Origin: Hyphomicrobiales bacterium
GTDB lineage: Bacteria; Pseudomonadota; Alphaproteobacteria; Rhizobiales; Rhizobiaceae
NCBI GenBank assembly: GCA_900472485.1
Contig: UCII01000033.1
Location: forward strand, 62,001-126,000
DNA: 64,000 nt
Direction of reading: 5' to 3'
How positions within the stretch are numbered: position 1 is the stretch's first letter; each line of letters starts with the position of its first letter. The position numbers and the translations under genes were made by a program. The notes under the pieces were generated by a model. That model did not search any database and was not told the origin of the DNA. It was given only the letters and a program-made list of their open reading frames with translations. Below are positions 9,006 through 18,073 of the stretch, in pieces.

Positions 9006-10020
9006 GGGGGCCTCCCTGGTCGGATTGTCCCTGCGCCTTACGTGGTTCGGCGATGATGGCATCACCGCTGTCGCGATCCGCCGCAGCAACGCGTGCCCAG
9101 CTGTTCCATCCAAGCCTCGGCGGATCACTGCTTTCCCCGAGCCGGCAGAAGGGGATATGTTCCTTCTTCAGAACCACCTGGATGTCGAACTCGAGCGAGG
9201 GATCGACATAAAGCCGCGTCAGGGCAAACAGCGCATCGATATTGGCGCTGCCCGGGGACAGAGATCGGTAATCCTCATAGTCGACAGGCCCGACAACGAC
9301 ACGGAAGCTGCCGCCGAAATCATGGATTGCAGTACCCGCCATTGAGTTGATGCCGAGCTGTACGCCATGTGGCGGCCCCATGCGGCTGCGCTCGCTTTCG
9401 GGAATGGTAAGCCATCTGCCCTTGAACAGTTCGATCGCGACCGGCAGCCCGCTGAACTCCTGCAGCATGGCCTGCAGGTTGACCGCATTGCGGGTCCGTG
9501 CCGCAAAGAAACCGGAAAATCTGAGGACCAGCTCGTCGTCAGGGCGAACCTTTTCCTTCAGCCGCGCCGTGCCGAAGCCCGCCAGCGAGAACAGCGTCTT
9601 GATGAAGGCATTGCCGTTCCTGTGCGGGCTCCATCGCAGCCGCCGGGCAAGGCGATATTTCTCGCTTGCATCGACGAAGAGCTCGGCGAGGCGGCTTGTG
9701 AAGAGATCGAAGAAGCTCGAGAGGCCATGAGCCCGATTGCGCTGTTCGCGGATGACCAGCTCGTTGTAACTTGGCGGCATTGCGCCAAGCGGGCCGAGCA
9801 AGCCAGCCATGCTGGCCTTGACCGATCCTGTCGCGCCCTTCCTCTTGAAATCGCTGACGGCAAGCGGAACCGGCGAAACGCCGACGGGTGAGGACACTGT
9901 CAAATGATCGCCAGCTGCGTGCTGGGCAACGCGAAACGCCGTCGACGGTTCGAAACGACCGGGGTCGCGTTCGAGCAGCGCAGCAAGCATTTCGCTATCA
10001 CTTGGCCGGAACTGGTCCAT
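8995..10020 (-). CDS. tssG: T6SS baseplate protein TssG (ImpH)
   Basis: 341 residues. The TssG family is recognised from the N-terminal region (FRVAQHAAGDHLTVSSPVGV), the PLGAMPPSYNELVIREQRNR stretch and the C-terminal R-L-Y-V-D-P-S-L-E-F-D region. TssG forms the TssE-TssF2-TssG baseplate wedge that surrounds the VgrG spike. It starts 20 bases after the tssF stop and overlaps fha at its 3' end, so it belongs to the same transcript. Confidence 0.93.
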   Translation of the reverse strand: MDQFRPSDSEMLAALLERDPGRFEPSTAFRVAQHAAGDHLTVSSPVGVSPVPLAVSDFKRKGATGSVKASMAGLLGPLGAMPPSYNELVIREQRNRAHGLSSFFDLFTSRLAELFVDASEKYRLARRLRWSPHRNGNAFIKTLFSLAGFGTARLKEKVRPDDELVLRFSGFFAARTRNAVNLQAMLQEFSGLPVAIELFKGRWLTIPESERSRMGPPHGVQLGINSMAGTAIHDFGGSFRVVVGPVDYEDYRSLSPGSANIDALFALTRLYVDPSLEFDIQVVLKKEHIPFCRLGESSDPPRLGWNSWARVAAADRDSGDAIIAEPRKAQGQSDQGGPHAA

Positions 10021-10040
10021 CGCTTGCGATCACCTCTTCG

Positions 10041-11822
10041 TCACAACAAGGGCCGTTCAGCGGCGCGGGCCGGCCAGACAGCGATTGGTTTCGATTGCCC
10101 CTTCATCGAGATGGAAAGGCGGGTGAAACTATTGATCGAGGTGTAAAGCCCGAAGAACCGGTCGAGGACACCGCCGAAGAGATAAGCCGAGGGCCTGTCG
10201 ATGGCGGCCGGATCGAATTCCAGCCGGATATCTGTGCCCGTCACCATCCCGCCGCTGCCAAGCCGCGTCATCGAGCTTTTGGCTTCGACCCGAACGAGAG
10301 CGTCGGCAAGCAGCCTGGTTTCGCGGCTGTCTCTGAAGGCATAGAGCGCCAGAATATCCTTCAGCGCGGCACCATCATTGTCGAAGATGGAAAGATGATT
10401 GAGCTGGAGATGCGACATGAGCCGCCAGTTGCGTCCTTGCTGCTCATTCATCCGCACCGACGGCGTAGGCGCCATCAAGGCTTCGACCGAGCCAACAGCT
10501 TCGCTGCCAGAGGCCAGCTGCAGATAGGGGTGACCGCCGCCAAAAGGCAGTTGCTCCGGCAGTTCGCGGTTGAGGCACAGCGCGTCGATGCTGGCGATCT
10601 TGTCGAGGGGACCGCTTGCCCGGCGGGCACGGTCTACGAAGGTGATTTCCATATCCGAGGTATGGTCGTCGGCATCGAAACGGCGCGTGCACTGCCAGAA
10701 AAGCGATGAAGCTCCGCCTTTCAGGCTGCGGCCGAAGAAGGGTTGGCACTGTTCCTCCTCCCCGGTGCGCGCGGATACGACCACTTTCTCGATCGCATAG
10801 ATCTCACGCGTCTTCTGGCGCCTGGCGTCCGGTAGCACGCGATATTCCGTGCGTGTGCCGTCGAGCGCAATCGGTTCGCAGTTTTGGCGAAACAGGTTGA
10901 CGATCGGAGTGGCGTTCAAGACGAAATCACGGGCGGAAATGGCGCGCTCCAGCTTGGTGCTGGTTTCATCGAGATAGATGAAGATTTCCAGCGTTTCGCC
11001 GCGCCAGGCCTTCAGGCCAACGATATCGATGAACAGGAATTTCTGCGGCAAGGCAAAGAATTCCGTCAGCAGACGATAGCCGGTAAAGCTCGAGCTTGGA
11101 TAAGGCAGGATCGCTTCATCCGGCTCGAAACCGACAGCCTGCAATGCCTTGGCCGGCAGCATGATCGGGGCACGGTCGTCGGCGTGGTGGGCAAGAGCGA
11201 CGCCGAGCGTGTGATTGACGATAAGCTCGTGGATGGCGACGGCCTGCTGCCAGGACGAACCGATATGAAGCCGCAGCCTGTCGAGGCCGATCTCGCTGAG
11301 AGGCTTGTTGGCATCCCGCGCCCGGATCGACAGGCGCAGACAACCGGCAGCACCTGTATAAGGAGACGGCGGCGCGCTGATCGGATGGCCGGTCAGCGAC
11401 GCCGAGACAATTTCGATCGGCGCGACCTGCGTATCCTGTGTCGTGCGGAAACGGCAGCTCTCGCCACCGATCGGCTCTGCGAAGATTTCGGTGTGACGCG
11501 GCACGATCTGGACGGATGCCAATGTGCTGCTTGGCGTGAAGCGCACGATGCTCATCGAGGGCAGCGGCGCCAGATAATGCGGATAGAGCGTTTCCAGCAG
11601 CCCGTCCGTCAATTCCGGAAACTCGTCGTCGAGCTTCTGGCGCACGCGGGCCGCCGAATAGGCAAAGCTCTGGATGAGGCGCTCGACATGCGGATCGTCC
11701 GCGACCTCGCCGGTAACGCGCAGACGGCCGGCAATTTTGGGGAAGGCATCGGCAAAACGCGCGGCACGCCGGCGGATCGCGGCCAGTTCGTCATTATACC
11801 GCTGCAGGAAGCTATCAGCCAT
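10041..11822 (-). CDS. tssF: T6SS baseplate protein TssF (ImpG)
   Basis: 593 residues from the ATG at 11822 (MADSFLQRYNDELAAIRRRA). An open extension to 11897 lies within tssE and is not used. The start has the family signature: F..RYN.EL..IR, FA..FPKIAGRL, DPHVERLIQSFAY and the LYPHYLAPLPSMSIV stretch. TssF dimers sit in each baseplate wedge. The start overlaps the tssE stop by 8 bases. Length and reading frame look intact. Confidence 0.95.
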   Translation of the reverse strand: MADSFLQRYNDELAAIRRRAARFADAFPKIAGRLRVTGEVADDPHVERLIQSFAYSAARVRQKLDDEFPELTDGLLETLYPHYLAPLPSMSIVRFTPSSTLASVQIVPRHTEIFAEPIGGESCRFRTTQDTQVAPIEIVSASLTGHPISAPPSPYTGAAGCLRLSIRARDANKPLSEIGLDRLRLHIGSSWQQAVAIHELIVNHTLGVALAHHADDRAPIMLPAKALQAVGFEPDEAILPYPSSSFTGYRLLTEFFALPQKFLFIDIVGLKAWRGETLEIFIYLDETSTKLERAISARDFVLNATPIVNLFRQNCEPIALDGTRTEYRVLPDARRQKTREIYAIEKVVVSARTGEEEQCQPFFGRSLKGGASSLFWQCTRRFDADDHTSDMEITFVDRARRASGPLDKIASIDALCLNRELPEQLPFGGGHPYLQLASGSEAVGSVEALMAPTPSVRMNEQQGRNWRLMSHLQLNHLSIFDNDGAALKDILALYAFRDSRETRLLADALVRVEAKSSMTRLGSGGMVTGTDIRLEFDPAAIDRPSAYLFGGVLDRFFGLYTSINSFTRLSISMKGQSKPIAVWPARAAERPLL

Positions 11823-12324
11823 TATTGGCCTCCACGAGGAAGCGCTGCGTCGAGGGATCGATCGTCGATTCAAAACTGATCGGCGGCATTCCCTCATGCA
11901 CGCGGAATGTCGCGTGGATGCGTAGCCTCAGCGCGCGCTCGCCGCTCCCGCGGCTTCGGAGAATGCTCACCTGCACGTCGGAAAGCCGTGTTTCGAACAG
12001 CGCGATGCGTCGCTCGATCAAACGAGCGAGACGGCTCTTGGCTTCATCGGTGACGAGGTTTGCCGAGACCATGCCATCGACGCCGAAGGACACCAGTGCA
12101 TCGCCCAGTTCATCGTAGATCGCAGGCGGTGCGGTCGGGCAGCGGCGCGTGTTGAGCAGAGCCTCAAGATCGCGGCGAATGCATTCGCGCAGTTCGCGCA
12201 GCTGTTCGGCCGGTGTCAGCGGCGGATCCTGCAGGCGATCGGGGTCCTCGTCGATCAGTCGATCGATAATCGACCGCGCGACGATCCTTTCCCGCGGCCT
12301 ATAGCGCTCCAACGGATCAGCCAT
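11815..12324 (-). CDS. tssE: T6SS gp25-like baseplate protein TssE (ImpF)
   Basis: 169 residues from the ATG at 12324 (MADPLERYRPRERIVARSII). It is a gp25/lysozyme-like baseplate protein with the central LRECIRRDLEALLNTRR and the IYDELGDALVSFGVDG stretch typical of TssE. It connects the sheath (TssBC) to the wedge. Its start overlaps the tagJ stop by 8 bases and its end overlaps the tssF start, so expression is coupled. Confidence 0.93.
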   Translation of the reverse strand: MADPLERYRPRERIVARSIIDRLIDEDPDRLQDPPLTPAEQLRELRECIRRDLEALLNTRRCPTAPPAIYDELGDALVSFGVDGMVSANLVTDEAKSRLARLIERRIALFETRLSDVQVSILRSRGSGERALRLRIHATFRVHEGMPPISFESTIDPSTQRFLVEANNG

Positions 12325-13141
12325 GGGCGGCACGCCTCGTCTCGCCAGAGCTTGAAGCAACTTCCAGTGACTTCAGATCATGGAAGGAAACCAGATCGTC
12401 GCCCGCCAGGAAACATTTCTGGCCGCGGCCCGTCGTAATGCCTGTCGCCTCGTCGACCCATTCGGTCTCGCGGCCAAGCAGCAGCTTGGCGCCTGTCGTG
12501 CCGTGATAGATCGCAGGCAGGAGCACGGGGGCGCTTGCACCGTCCACGAGTTCGAGCTCTGCCCTGCGGAAGGCGAGATCGCGGGGGCGGGCGATCGGTT
12601 CGATACGGAGGGCCGCAATCCTGGAAAAGTCGATCCACAGATAGGAACCGCCGGTCATGATGACTTCGAGAGCATGCGGAATGCGATCATCAAGATCGCG
12701 AAGGTCCGAAACGAGCTTGCCATTCCACCGCATCGACCGTTCGCCTCTGATCTCCTCCAGGGATTGCAATGCCGCGGCCGCATCCGAAGCATGGTCGCGG
12801 TGGGCGATCGCTACCTTCAGTGCCGCTTGGTCGAGGGCTGTCGGTCCATTCGGGAAGTCCGGAGCGGCCGCCGCGTCAAACCAGGCCGAACGCGCCGCCA
12901 TCGCGCGCAGCTGATTGCGCAGCATGGCGAAGCCCATCATATCTTCCGGCGCGAATGTCGTCGCAAGGTTGCACTGCGCGTCGGCGCGAGCGTAGTCGCC
13001 GGCGAGGATCAAGAGATCGATCAGGATATGCCTGCCGTCCTTATCCGTCGGCGCTGCTTTGACATGTGCCTTCGCCTGCTCGATCGCATCATCGAGCGCG
13101 TTTTCGCTGAGAGCTTCGGCGATCTTGGCGGAGAGCGTCAT
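12317..13141 (-). CDS. tagJ: T6SS accessory protein TagJ (ImpE)
   Basis: 274 residues of the ImpE/TagJ family: an N-terminal TPR-like helical part (ALSENALDDAIEQAKAHVKA, DGRHILIDLLILAGDYARAD) and a C-terminal beta domain with the conserved WIDFSRIAALRIEPI and LPAIYHGT segments. In other systems TagJ binds the N-terminal helix of TssB and accompanies the contracted sheath; its effect on secretion is modest. The ATG at 13141 overlaps the stop of the upstream tssC by 4 bases. Confidence 0.9.
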   Translation of the reverse strand: MTLSAKIAEALSENALDDAIEQAKAHVKAAPTDKDGRHILIDLLILAGDYARADAQCNLATTFAPEDMMGFAMLRNQLRAMAARSAWFDAAAAPDFPNGPTALDQAALKVAIAHRDHASDAAAALQSLEEIRGERSMRWNGKLVSDLRDLDDRIPHALEVIMTGGSYLWIDFSRIAALRIEPIARPRDLAFRRAELELVDGASAPVLLPAIYHGTTGAKLLLGRETEWVDEATGITTGRGQKCFLAGDDLVSFHDLKSLEVASSSGETRRAAHG

Positions 13142-14541
13142 GCGGACATCCTTTGCGGTGCGTCGGCGGAGCGGGAGAACGCGTAGGTCGCATTCGCGGT
13201 CTCCGCGATGAGGTGAAAACTTGTCGAGACGTCGTCGAGCTGAAAATGCGGCTGCAGCCGCACCGTGCAGGCGAACATGCCGGGCTTGCCCGGAATTTCA
13301 TCGACGCTGATGCCAGCCGAACGCAGCGGGAAGCGCGTGCGCAGCGACAGGTCGGCGTCGTCATTGCCGAGCGTATAGGTCGACAGCCAGTCATTCAATT
13401 TGCGTTCGATCGATGTTCTATCGGCCAATTTGCCGATGTCATCGCGCATGATGACCTTGAGGTAGTGCGAGAAGCGCGAGGCGCAGAGCACATACTGCAG
13501 CATCGCCGCGATGCGGGCATTCTGCCGGGCGTGCTCGCTCGAATAATGGGGCGGAGCATGCAGCGACTGATTGGAATTGAAGACCGCCGAGGAAGAGAGG
13601 TAGGTGGTCGCTACGGGCACGATACCGAGTTCACAGAGCTGCTGCTCTTGCCCGCTGGTCAGCCGTATCTCGACGGGAGCCTGCTGCGACAACCCGTTGC
13701 TTTCGATGCCGAGATCATAGGGCGCAAGTTCCTCCGTGCTCAGCATGCCGCCATCGATCGCATCCTGCGTCACGCCGCGAATATCGGCGAACCAGCCGGA
13801 TTCGATGAAATTGCGGATGACGATCATCGCGAAGGCGAAGGCGCCATTGCCCCAAAGCAGGGTGCTGCCGTCGGCAGCGATGCTTTCGCGGAACGGGAAC
13901 CGATCGTCGCGCCCACGGGAAAACGCCTCATAGGGCGCACGCATCAGGATACGCGGGGCGACCAGGCCCAAAAACCGGGAATCCTCTCGGGCGCGGAGCC
14001 CATTCCAGCGGATGCGGGTGGGATCGTAGGCGAGCCAGGAAAAATCCTGGACGCGATTGAGCTCGTCAAAATCCTGCAGACCGATTGCCTGCGGAGCGGC
14101 GGCGGCTACGAACGGGCAGAAGGCGGCTGCCGCCGCCATGCCGATCTGAGTGAGCGCTCCGATCGTATCGCTGCCGGCCGGACCCTGTGGGGAAAGCTCG
14201 TAGTCTCCGATCAGCAGACCGAAGGGCTCTCCACCGGGCATGCCGAACTCGCGGCTGTAGATCAGCTCGAAGAGATGGCTCTGGTCGAAATCCGTCGTCC
14301 GCTCGAGATGCCGCGTCAATTGCGCCCAGCTGACGCTGAGGATCTTGACCTTCACTTCTTCCGATCGGCCGGTGTGGCGCATAAGCATGGCAAGCCCGCG
14401 CCACCGCGCTTCCATTGCCTGGAACTCGGGGTGGTGCAGGATGGCATTGACCTGCCTGTTGAGCGCATCGTCGATCATGGCGATCACGCGATGCACCTGA
14501 CGCGGCCAGGCTGCTCTCGGTTCCGTCGTTGTCGCGGTCAT
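13138..14541 (-). CDS. tssC: T6SS sheath protein TssC, second paralogue (ImpD, TssC40 type)
   Basis: 467 residues. TssC family signatures are present: ILHHPEFQAMEARWRGLAML, FDQSHLFELIYSREFGMPGG, PFGLLIGDYELS and the C-terminal SAGISVDEIPGKPGMFACTV. It is clearly homologous to the gene at 14589-16067 but has diverged. Alphaproteobacterial imp clusters carry two such genes; in Agrobacterium these are TssC40 and TssC41, and TssC41 is the major sheath partner of TssB. The division of labour here is inference. A 47-base gap separates it from the upstream paralogue. Confidence 0.92.
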   Translation of the reverse strand: MTATTTEPRAAWPRQVHRVIAMIDDALNRQVNAILHHPEFQAMEARWRGLAMLMRHTGRSEEVKVKILSVSWAQLTRHLERTTDFDQSHLFELIYSREFGMPGGEPFGLLIGDYELSPQGPAGSDTIGALTQIGMAAAAAFCPFVAAAAPQAIGLQDFDELNRVQDFSWLAYDPTRIRWNGLRAREDSRFLGLVAPRILMRAPYEAFSRGRDDRFPFRESIAADGSTLLWGNGAFAFAMIVIRNFIESGWFADIRGVTQDAIDGGMLSTEELAPYDLGIESNGLSQQAPVEIRLTSGQEQQLCELGIVPVATTYLSSSAVFNSNQSLHAPPHYSSEHARQNARIAAMLQYVLCASRFSHYLKVIMRDDIGKLADRTSIERKLNDWLSTYTLGNDDADLSLRTRFPLRSAGISVDEIPGKPGMFACTVRLQPHFQLDDVSTSFHLIAETANATYAFSRSADAPQRMSA

Positions 14542-14588
14542 GGCGCTGACTAAAGGTGCGCGGCGAGGAGATCGCCGCGCTACCTCTC

Positions 14589-16067
14589 CTAGTTCTTGCT
14601 CGGAATACGGGCGACCATGCGGAGCGAAGTGGTCAGCTCTTCCATCTGCAGCCAGGGGCGCATCCAGGCGACGGCGTTGTAGGAGCCCGGCTTGCCCGGA
14701 ACTTCCTGGACGGTCACCTTGGCATCGCGTAGCGGATATTTGGCGCGGGATTCCTCGCCGGCATCGTCATTGGCGTTGACGTAGTTGGCGATCCAGCGGT
14801 TGAGCCAGTTTTCGCAGTCCTGCGCTTCCATGAAGGAGCCGATCTTGTCGCGGCCCATGACCTTCAGATAATGGGCAAAGCGCGAGGTAGCCATCATGTA
14901 GGGCAGGCGGGCGGATACCGCGGCGTTGGCCGTCGCTTCGGGCTTGTCGTAAAGCTTCGGCTTATGCGTCGTCTGTGCGCCGAAGAACACGGCATAGTCG
15001 GTGTTCTTGTAGTGGCAGAGCGGCAGGAAACCGAGCTTGCCGAGCTCGGCGTCGCGACGGTCGGTAATGCCGACTTCGGTCGGGCACTTGAGGTCGAGGT
15101 CGCCATCGTCGCTCGAGAAGATGTGCATCGGCAGGTTTTCGACCTTGCCGCCGTTTTCCGCGCCGCGGATCGCCGTGCACCAGCCGCTCTGGGCAAAGGC
15201 ATCCGTCAGCCGTGTTCCCATCACGTAGGCTGCATTCATCCAGCAGTAGGCGTTGTGATCGAGCTCGCCTGTCTTCGAATGATCGGTTTCGTCGAAAGCA
15301 AAGTCGTCGATCGGATTGGTCTTCGGGCCATAGGGCATTCGGGCAAGCACGCGGGGAAGGGCGAGCGTGACGAAGCGCGAATCCTCGCTTTCGCGCAAGC
15401 TGCGCCACTTGGCGTATTCGACCGTTTCGAAGATCTTTTCCAGGTCGCGCGGGCGGGCAAGCTCGCGATAGTCGTCGAAGCCGAACATGCGCGGGCTGGC
15501 AGCGGAAATGAACGGCGCGAAGGCCGCGGCCGCAATCGACGAAATCGACTGCAGCGTCTGCACGTCGTCGAAGGAATTGTCGAATTCGTAGTCACCGATC
15601 AGCGCGCCCATGGGTTCGCCACCCGGCGTGCCGAACTCGTCTTCGTAGATCGACTTGAAGAGCCGCGACTGGTCGAACTCCACAGCCTTTGCGAGATCCT
15701 TGGAGACGTCGCGCTTGGAGGCGTTCAGCACACGGATCTTCAGATTGACGCTGGTTTCGCTGTTCTTGACGAGATATTGCAGGCCGCGCCAGCTGCCTTC
15801 CAGCTTGGCGAATTCAGGTGACTGCATGATCGCGGCAAGCTGACGCGAGATTTTCCGGTCAAGCTCGGCAATCGCCTTGTTGAGCGTGACGGTCAGGTTG
15901 CGATCATATGTGACCGTGCCCTTCAGCGCCTGGTCGGTCAGCGTTCTCAAGAGATCCTGGGCACGATCGGGTTCGGTTTGCCGGGTTGCGGCCACGATCT
16001 GCGACAGCAGATTTTCCTCAGGCGCAAACTCGGCCTCTTTGGTCTTCAGTTGGCTTTCAGCGCTCAT
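14589..16067 (-). CDS. tssC: T6SS contractile sheath large subunit TssC (ImpC, TssC41 type)
   Basis: 492 residues and the closer match to canonical VipB/TssC: MQSPEFAKLEGSWRGLQYLV, VEFDQSRLFKSIYEDEFGTP, GGEPMGALIGDYEF, RSLRESEDSRFVTLALPRVL, and the C-terminal VQEVPGKPGSYNAVAWMRPW. Together with TssB it forms the sheath whose contraction fires the Hcp tube. ClpV from the divergent operon disassembles it. It lies 111 bases after tssB in the same direction. Confidence 0.96.
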   Translation of the reverse strand: MSAESQLKTKEAEFAPEENLLSQIVAATRQTEPDRAQDLLRTLTDQALKGTVTYDRNLTVTLNKAIAELDRKISRQLAAIMQSPEFAKLEGSWRGLQYLVKNSETSVNLKIRVLNASKRDVSKDLAKAVEFDQSRLFKSIYEDEFGTPGGEPMGALIGDYEFDNSFDDVQTLQSISSIAAAAFAPFISAASPRMFGFDDYRELARPRDLEKIFETVEYAKWRSLRESEDSRFVTLALPRVLARMPYGPKTNPIDDFAFDETDHSKTGELDHNAYCWMNAAYVMGTRLTDAFAQSGWCTAIRGAENGGKVENLPMHIFSSDDGDLDLKCPTEVGITDRRDAELGKLGFLPLCHYKNTDYAVFFGAQTTHKPKLYDKPEATANAAVSARLPYMMATSRFAHYLKVMGRDKIGSFMEAQDCENWLNRWIANYVNANDDAGEESRAKYPLRDAKVTVQEVPGKPGSYNAVAWMRPWLQMEELTTSLRMVARIPSKN

Positions 16068-16178
16068 TTTTCGATCCTTGCGGAAAATGCGGGCGATATC
16101 GTTGGAGCTTGAAATCCGTCGCTACCGGCCGCTTGAAACGGGTTTGGGCGATCGGCAGTGGCTGATCGCCGACGACGA

Positions 16179-16691
16179 TCAGCTTGCGGCGGGCTTTCCG
16201 GCCAATCCGAGCTCCGACATCAGCTTGGACAAATCGGCCTTGTTCTGTAGGACGTCTTCGAGCAGTCGCTCCAACTCTTCCGAGCGATCCGCCTTGCTCA
16301 TGAGGTCGCGAAGCTGGTTGCGCGCATCGAGAAGCGCCTTGAGCGCCGGGACCTGGCTGACGACGGAGCCGGGCTCGAAATCTTGCATGCTTTCGAATTT
16401 CAGGGAGACGGGAAGCTGCGAGCCGTCGCCCTCGAGCGTGTTTTCGACCGAGATGTTCAGGCCCGGCGTCATGCGGCGCATCACGTCGTCGAAATTGTCG
16501 CGGTCGATCTGAACGAACTTGCGCTCGCCGAATGGTTTCAGCGGTTGTGTCGGATTGCCCGAGAAATCGCCGAGAACGCCGACGACGAACGGCAATTCCT
16601 TCACGACCATGGCGCCTTCGGTTTCCACTTCGTACTTGATGTGGACCCTGGGCTTGCGCACTCGCTCCAGCTTTTCGTGAACACTCGCCAT
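16179..16691 (-). CDS. tssB: T6SS contractile sheath small subunit TssB (ImpB)
   Basis: 170 residues, the normal size for TssB/VipA. It has the diagnostic N-terminal RVHIKYEVETEGA, ELPFVVGVLGDFSGNP and the RDNFDDVMRRMTPGLNI stretch, then a helical C-terminus. It polymerises with TssC into the sheath. The start ATG at 16691 is preceded on its strand by a GGAG-type ribosome site. The gap of about 105 bases to tssA holds no other gene that I can see. Confidence 0.96.
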   Translation of the reverse strand: MASVHEKLERVRKPRVHIKYEVETEGAMVVKELPFVVGVLGDFSGNPTQPLKPFGERKFVQIDRDNFDDVMRRMTPGLNISVENTLEGDGSQLPVSLKFESMQDFEPGSVVSQVPALKALLDARNQLRDLMSKADRSEELERLLEDVLQNKADLSKLMSELGLAGKPAAS

Positions 16692-16796
16692 AAAATTTCT
16701 CCTTCAATGCCAGCGGCAAATTCGCTCTTCACATGTGGCGCAACTCGACTTTGGAAAGGGCCGGTTGCAAAAAGTTCGAAAGATCGGTTGTATTTC

Positions 16797-17846
16797 TCAC
16801 CCGCTCTTGTTCGATTTCAGCTGAATGCCGGCGGCCGTCAGCACGGCATTGCGGGCCTGCTGTTCCGGCAGCAATTCGGCCAGTAGTTCTGAAAAATCCA
16901 TGCGGCCGCGCCTGACCATCGTCTCGATCGACATCGAGATCGGCGAGTGCGGTTCGGTGCGGCGGAAGTAACGCGCGACGGCAAGCAACAGCTCGAAGGC
17001 TTCCTCGCGCGAGCCGATCTGTTCGGCGCTCAAGGGCCGGGGACGGCCTTGCGTCTGCTCGCCCGCACCCTCCTGCTGTTGGGGCTCCGCCACGCTCTCG
17101 ATCGTCTGCGATTCGATGCCAGCAAGAGTGCGCAGCGCCAAAGCAGCCTCCTGCAGGACGTTGTGCGTATTGGAACTCGGCGGCGCCATCGGTCCGCACC
17201 GCTCGTTCAGAACGGACACGAGCCGGTCAAAAGCGGCAAGGCAACCATTGACCATTTCGAGATGCGAACTCATCGCGGCCGTACCAGCTTCAAGGGCCGC
17301 CTGACTCAGCTCGTCACGCCGTTTCACCTCGTTGGGACGTTGCGACAACTGAAAATCCCAGAGGGAAAACTGGCCGAATTTCGCGCCCGGAACGAGTGGC
17401 GACAGCCTGATCGCCTGGATGATGGTTCCCTCGCCGCCTATGCCATTGAGACCGGAAAGCGGCGCGAGGCGCTCTTCGATATCGTCAGCGCCGACGGAAT
17501 GAAATTTCTCCCAATGCTTGTCCAAAAGCGACGCGATTGCATAGTAGACATCCCGCAACCCTTCGAAACCGCGCAGACGTAATTCCGCCTCAGCCAGCCA
17601 CGCTAATACTTCGAGATCCTTACTTTTCGAAGAAATAATCTGCAATCCGAGATTGCTAACATCTGTCCAAAGCGGAGAAAGGCCAATATTTTCGCCTGGC
17701 GATATACCTCGTTCTGCAGCGCGAGCTTGGTTTCTTGCATCCTTTATTCTATAGTATATTTCGCGCGTAGAAGTATTGTTGCGAACATTTTCTCCGCATG
17801 GCGCGTTTTCTTCGAGTGGAGTTTCTATGTCGCGAACGTTCAGCAG
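16797..17846 (-). CDS. tssA: T6SS TssA (ImpA), N-terminus extended to a probable CTG start
   Basis: The first ordinary start codon in frame is a TTG at 17645, giving 282 residues. The frame stays open for 72 codons further upstream and encodes the conserved ImpA N-domain: TPLEENAPCGENV, then REIYYRIKDARNQAR, running straight into SKDLEVLAWLAEAELRL. I therefore place the start at the CTG at 17846, giving 349 residues, the family's usual size. On that strand GGAG lies eight bases before this CTG. No ATG, GTG or TTG exists in this stretch. An alternative is a one-base loss in the CCCC run at 17847-17850: one more C would join an ATG at 17860 to this frame. TssA caps and primes sheath and tube assembly. 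It is the first gene of the leftward operon. Confidence 0.85.
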   Translation of the reverse strand: MLNVRDIETPLEENAPCGENVRNNTSTREIYYRIKDARNQARAAERGISPGENIGLSPLWTDVSNLGLQIISSKSKDLEVLAWLAEAELRLRGFEGLRDVYYAIASLLDKHWEKFHSVGADDIEERLAPLSGLNGIGGEGTIIQAIRLSPLVPGAKFGQFSLWDFQLSQRPNEVKRRDELSQAALEAGTAAMSSHLEMVNGCLAAFDRLVSVLNERCGPMAPPSSNTHNVLQEAALALRTLAGIESQTIESVAEPQQQEGAGEQTQGRPRPLSAEQIGSREEAFELLLAVARYFRRTEPHSPISMSIETMVRRGRMDFSELLAELLPEQQARNAVLTAAGIQLKSNKSG

Positions 17847-18073
17847 GGGATTAACTCCATATCATGAACTACATCATTAGAGGGCGTGATAGTTAGGTCG
17901 ATATATTCCTTTGTCAACCATGTCTATTCTGCAACAGATTTATGACGATCCCAATTTTTGACCACATGAAAAAATCTTTGTAGTCCATCTGGACGTGTGG
18001 GAATAACCGCCCTAGTTGTTGCCGCGATTTGGAGGGTGTAGTTGAAATGAAACCACAAGGAGGAAACTTCTAG
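17847..18073. promoter_or_regulatory. Divergent promoter region between the tssA and clpV operons
   Basis: This is an AT-rich stretch between two back-to-back T6SS operons, so it must hold promoters in both directions. On the plus strand an AAGGAGG ribosome site at 18057-18063 precedes the clpV GTG start. On the minus strand GGAG at 17855-17858 precedes the putative CTG start of tssA. I found no convincing sigma-54 element or strong palindrome and cannot place the -10 and -35 boxes with confidence. Confidence 0.5.

Noticed and set aside
17847..18073. Sigma-54 promoter between tssA and clpV
   Set aside because: No TGGCAC-N5-TTGC type match was found on either strand.
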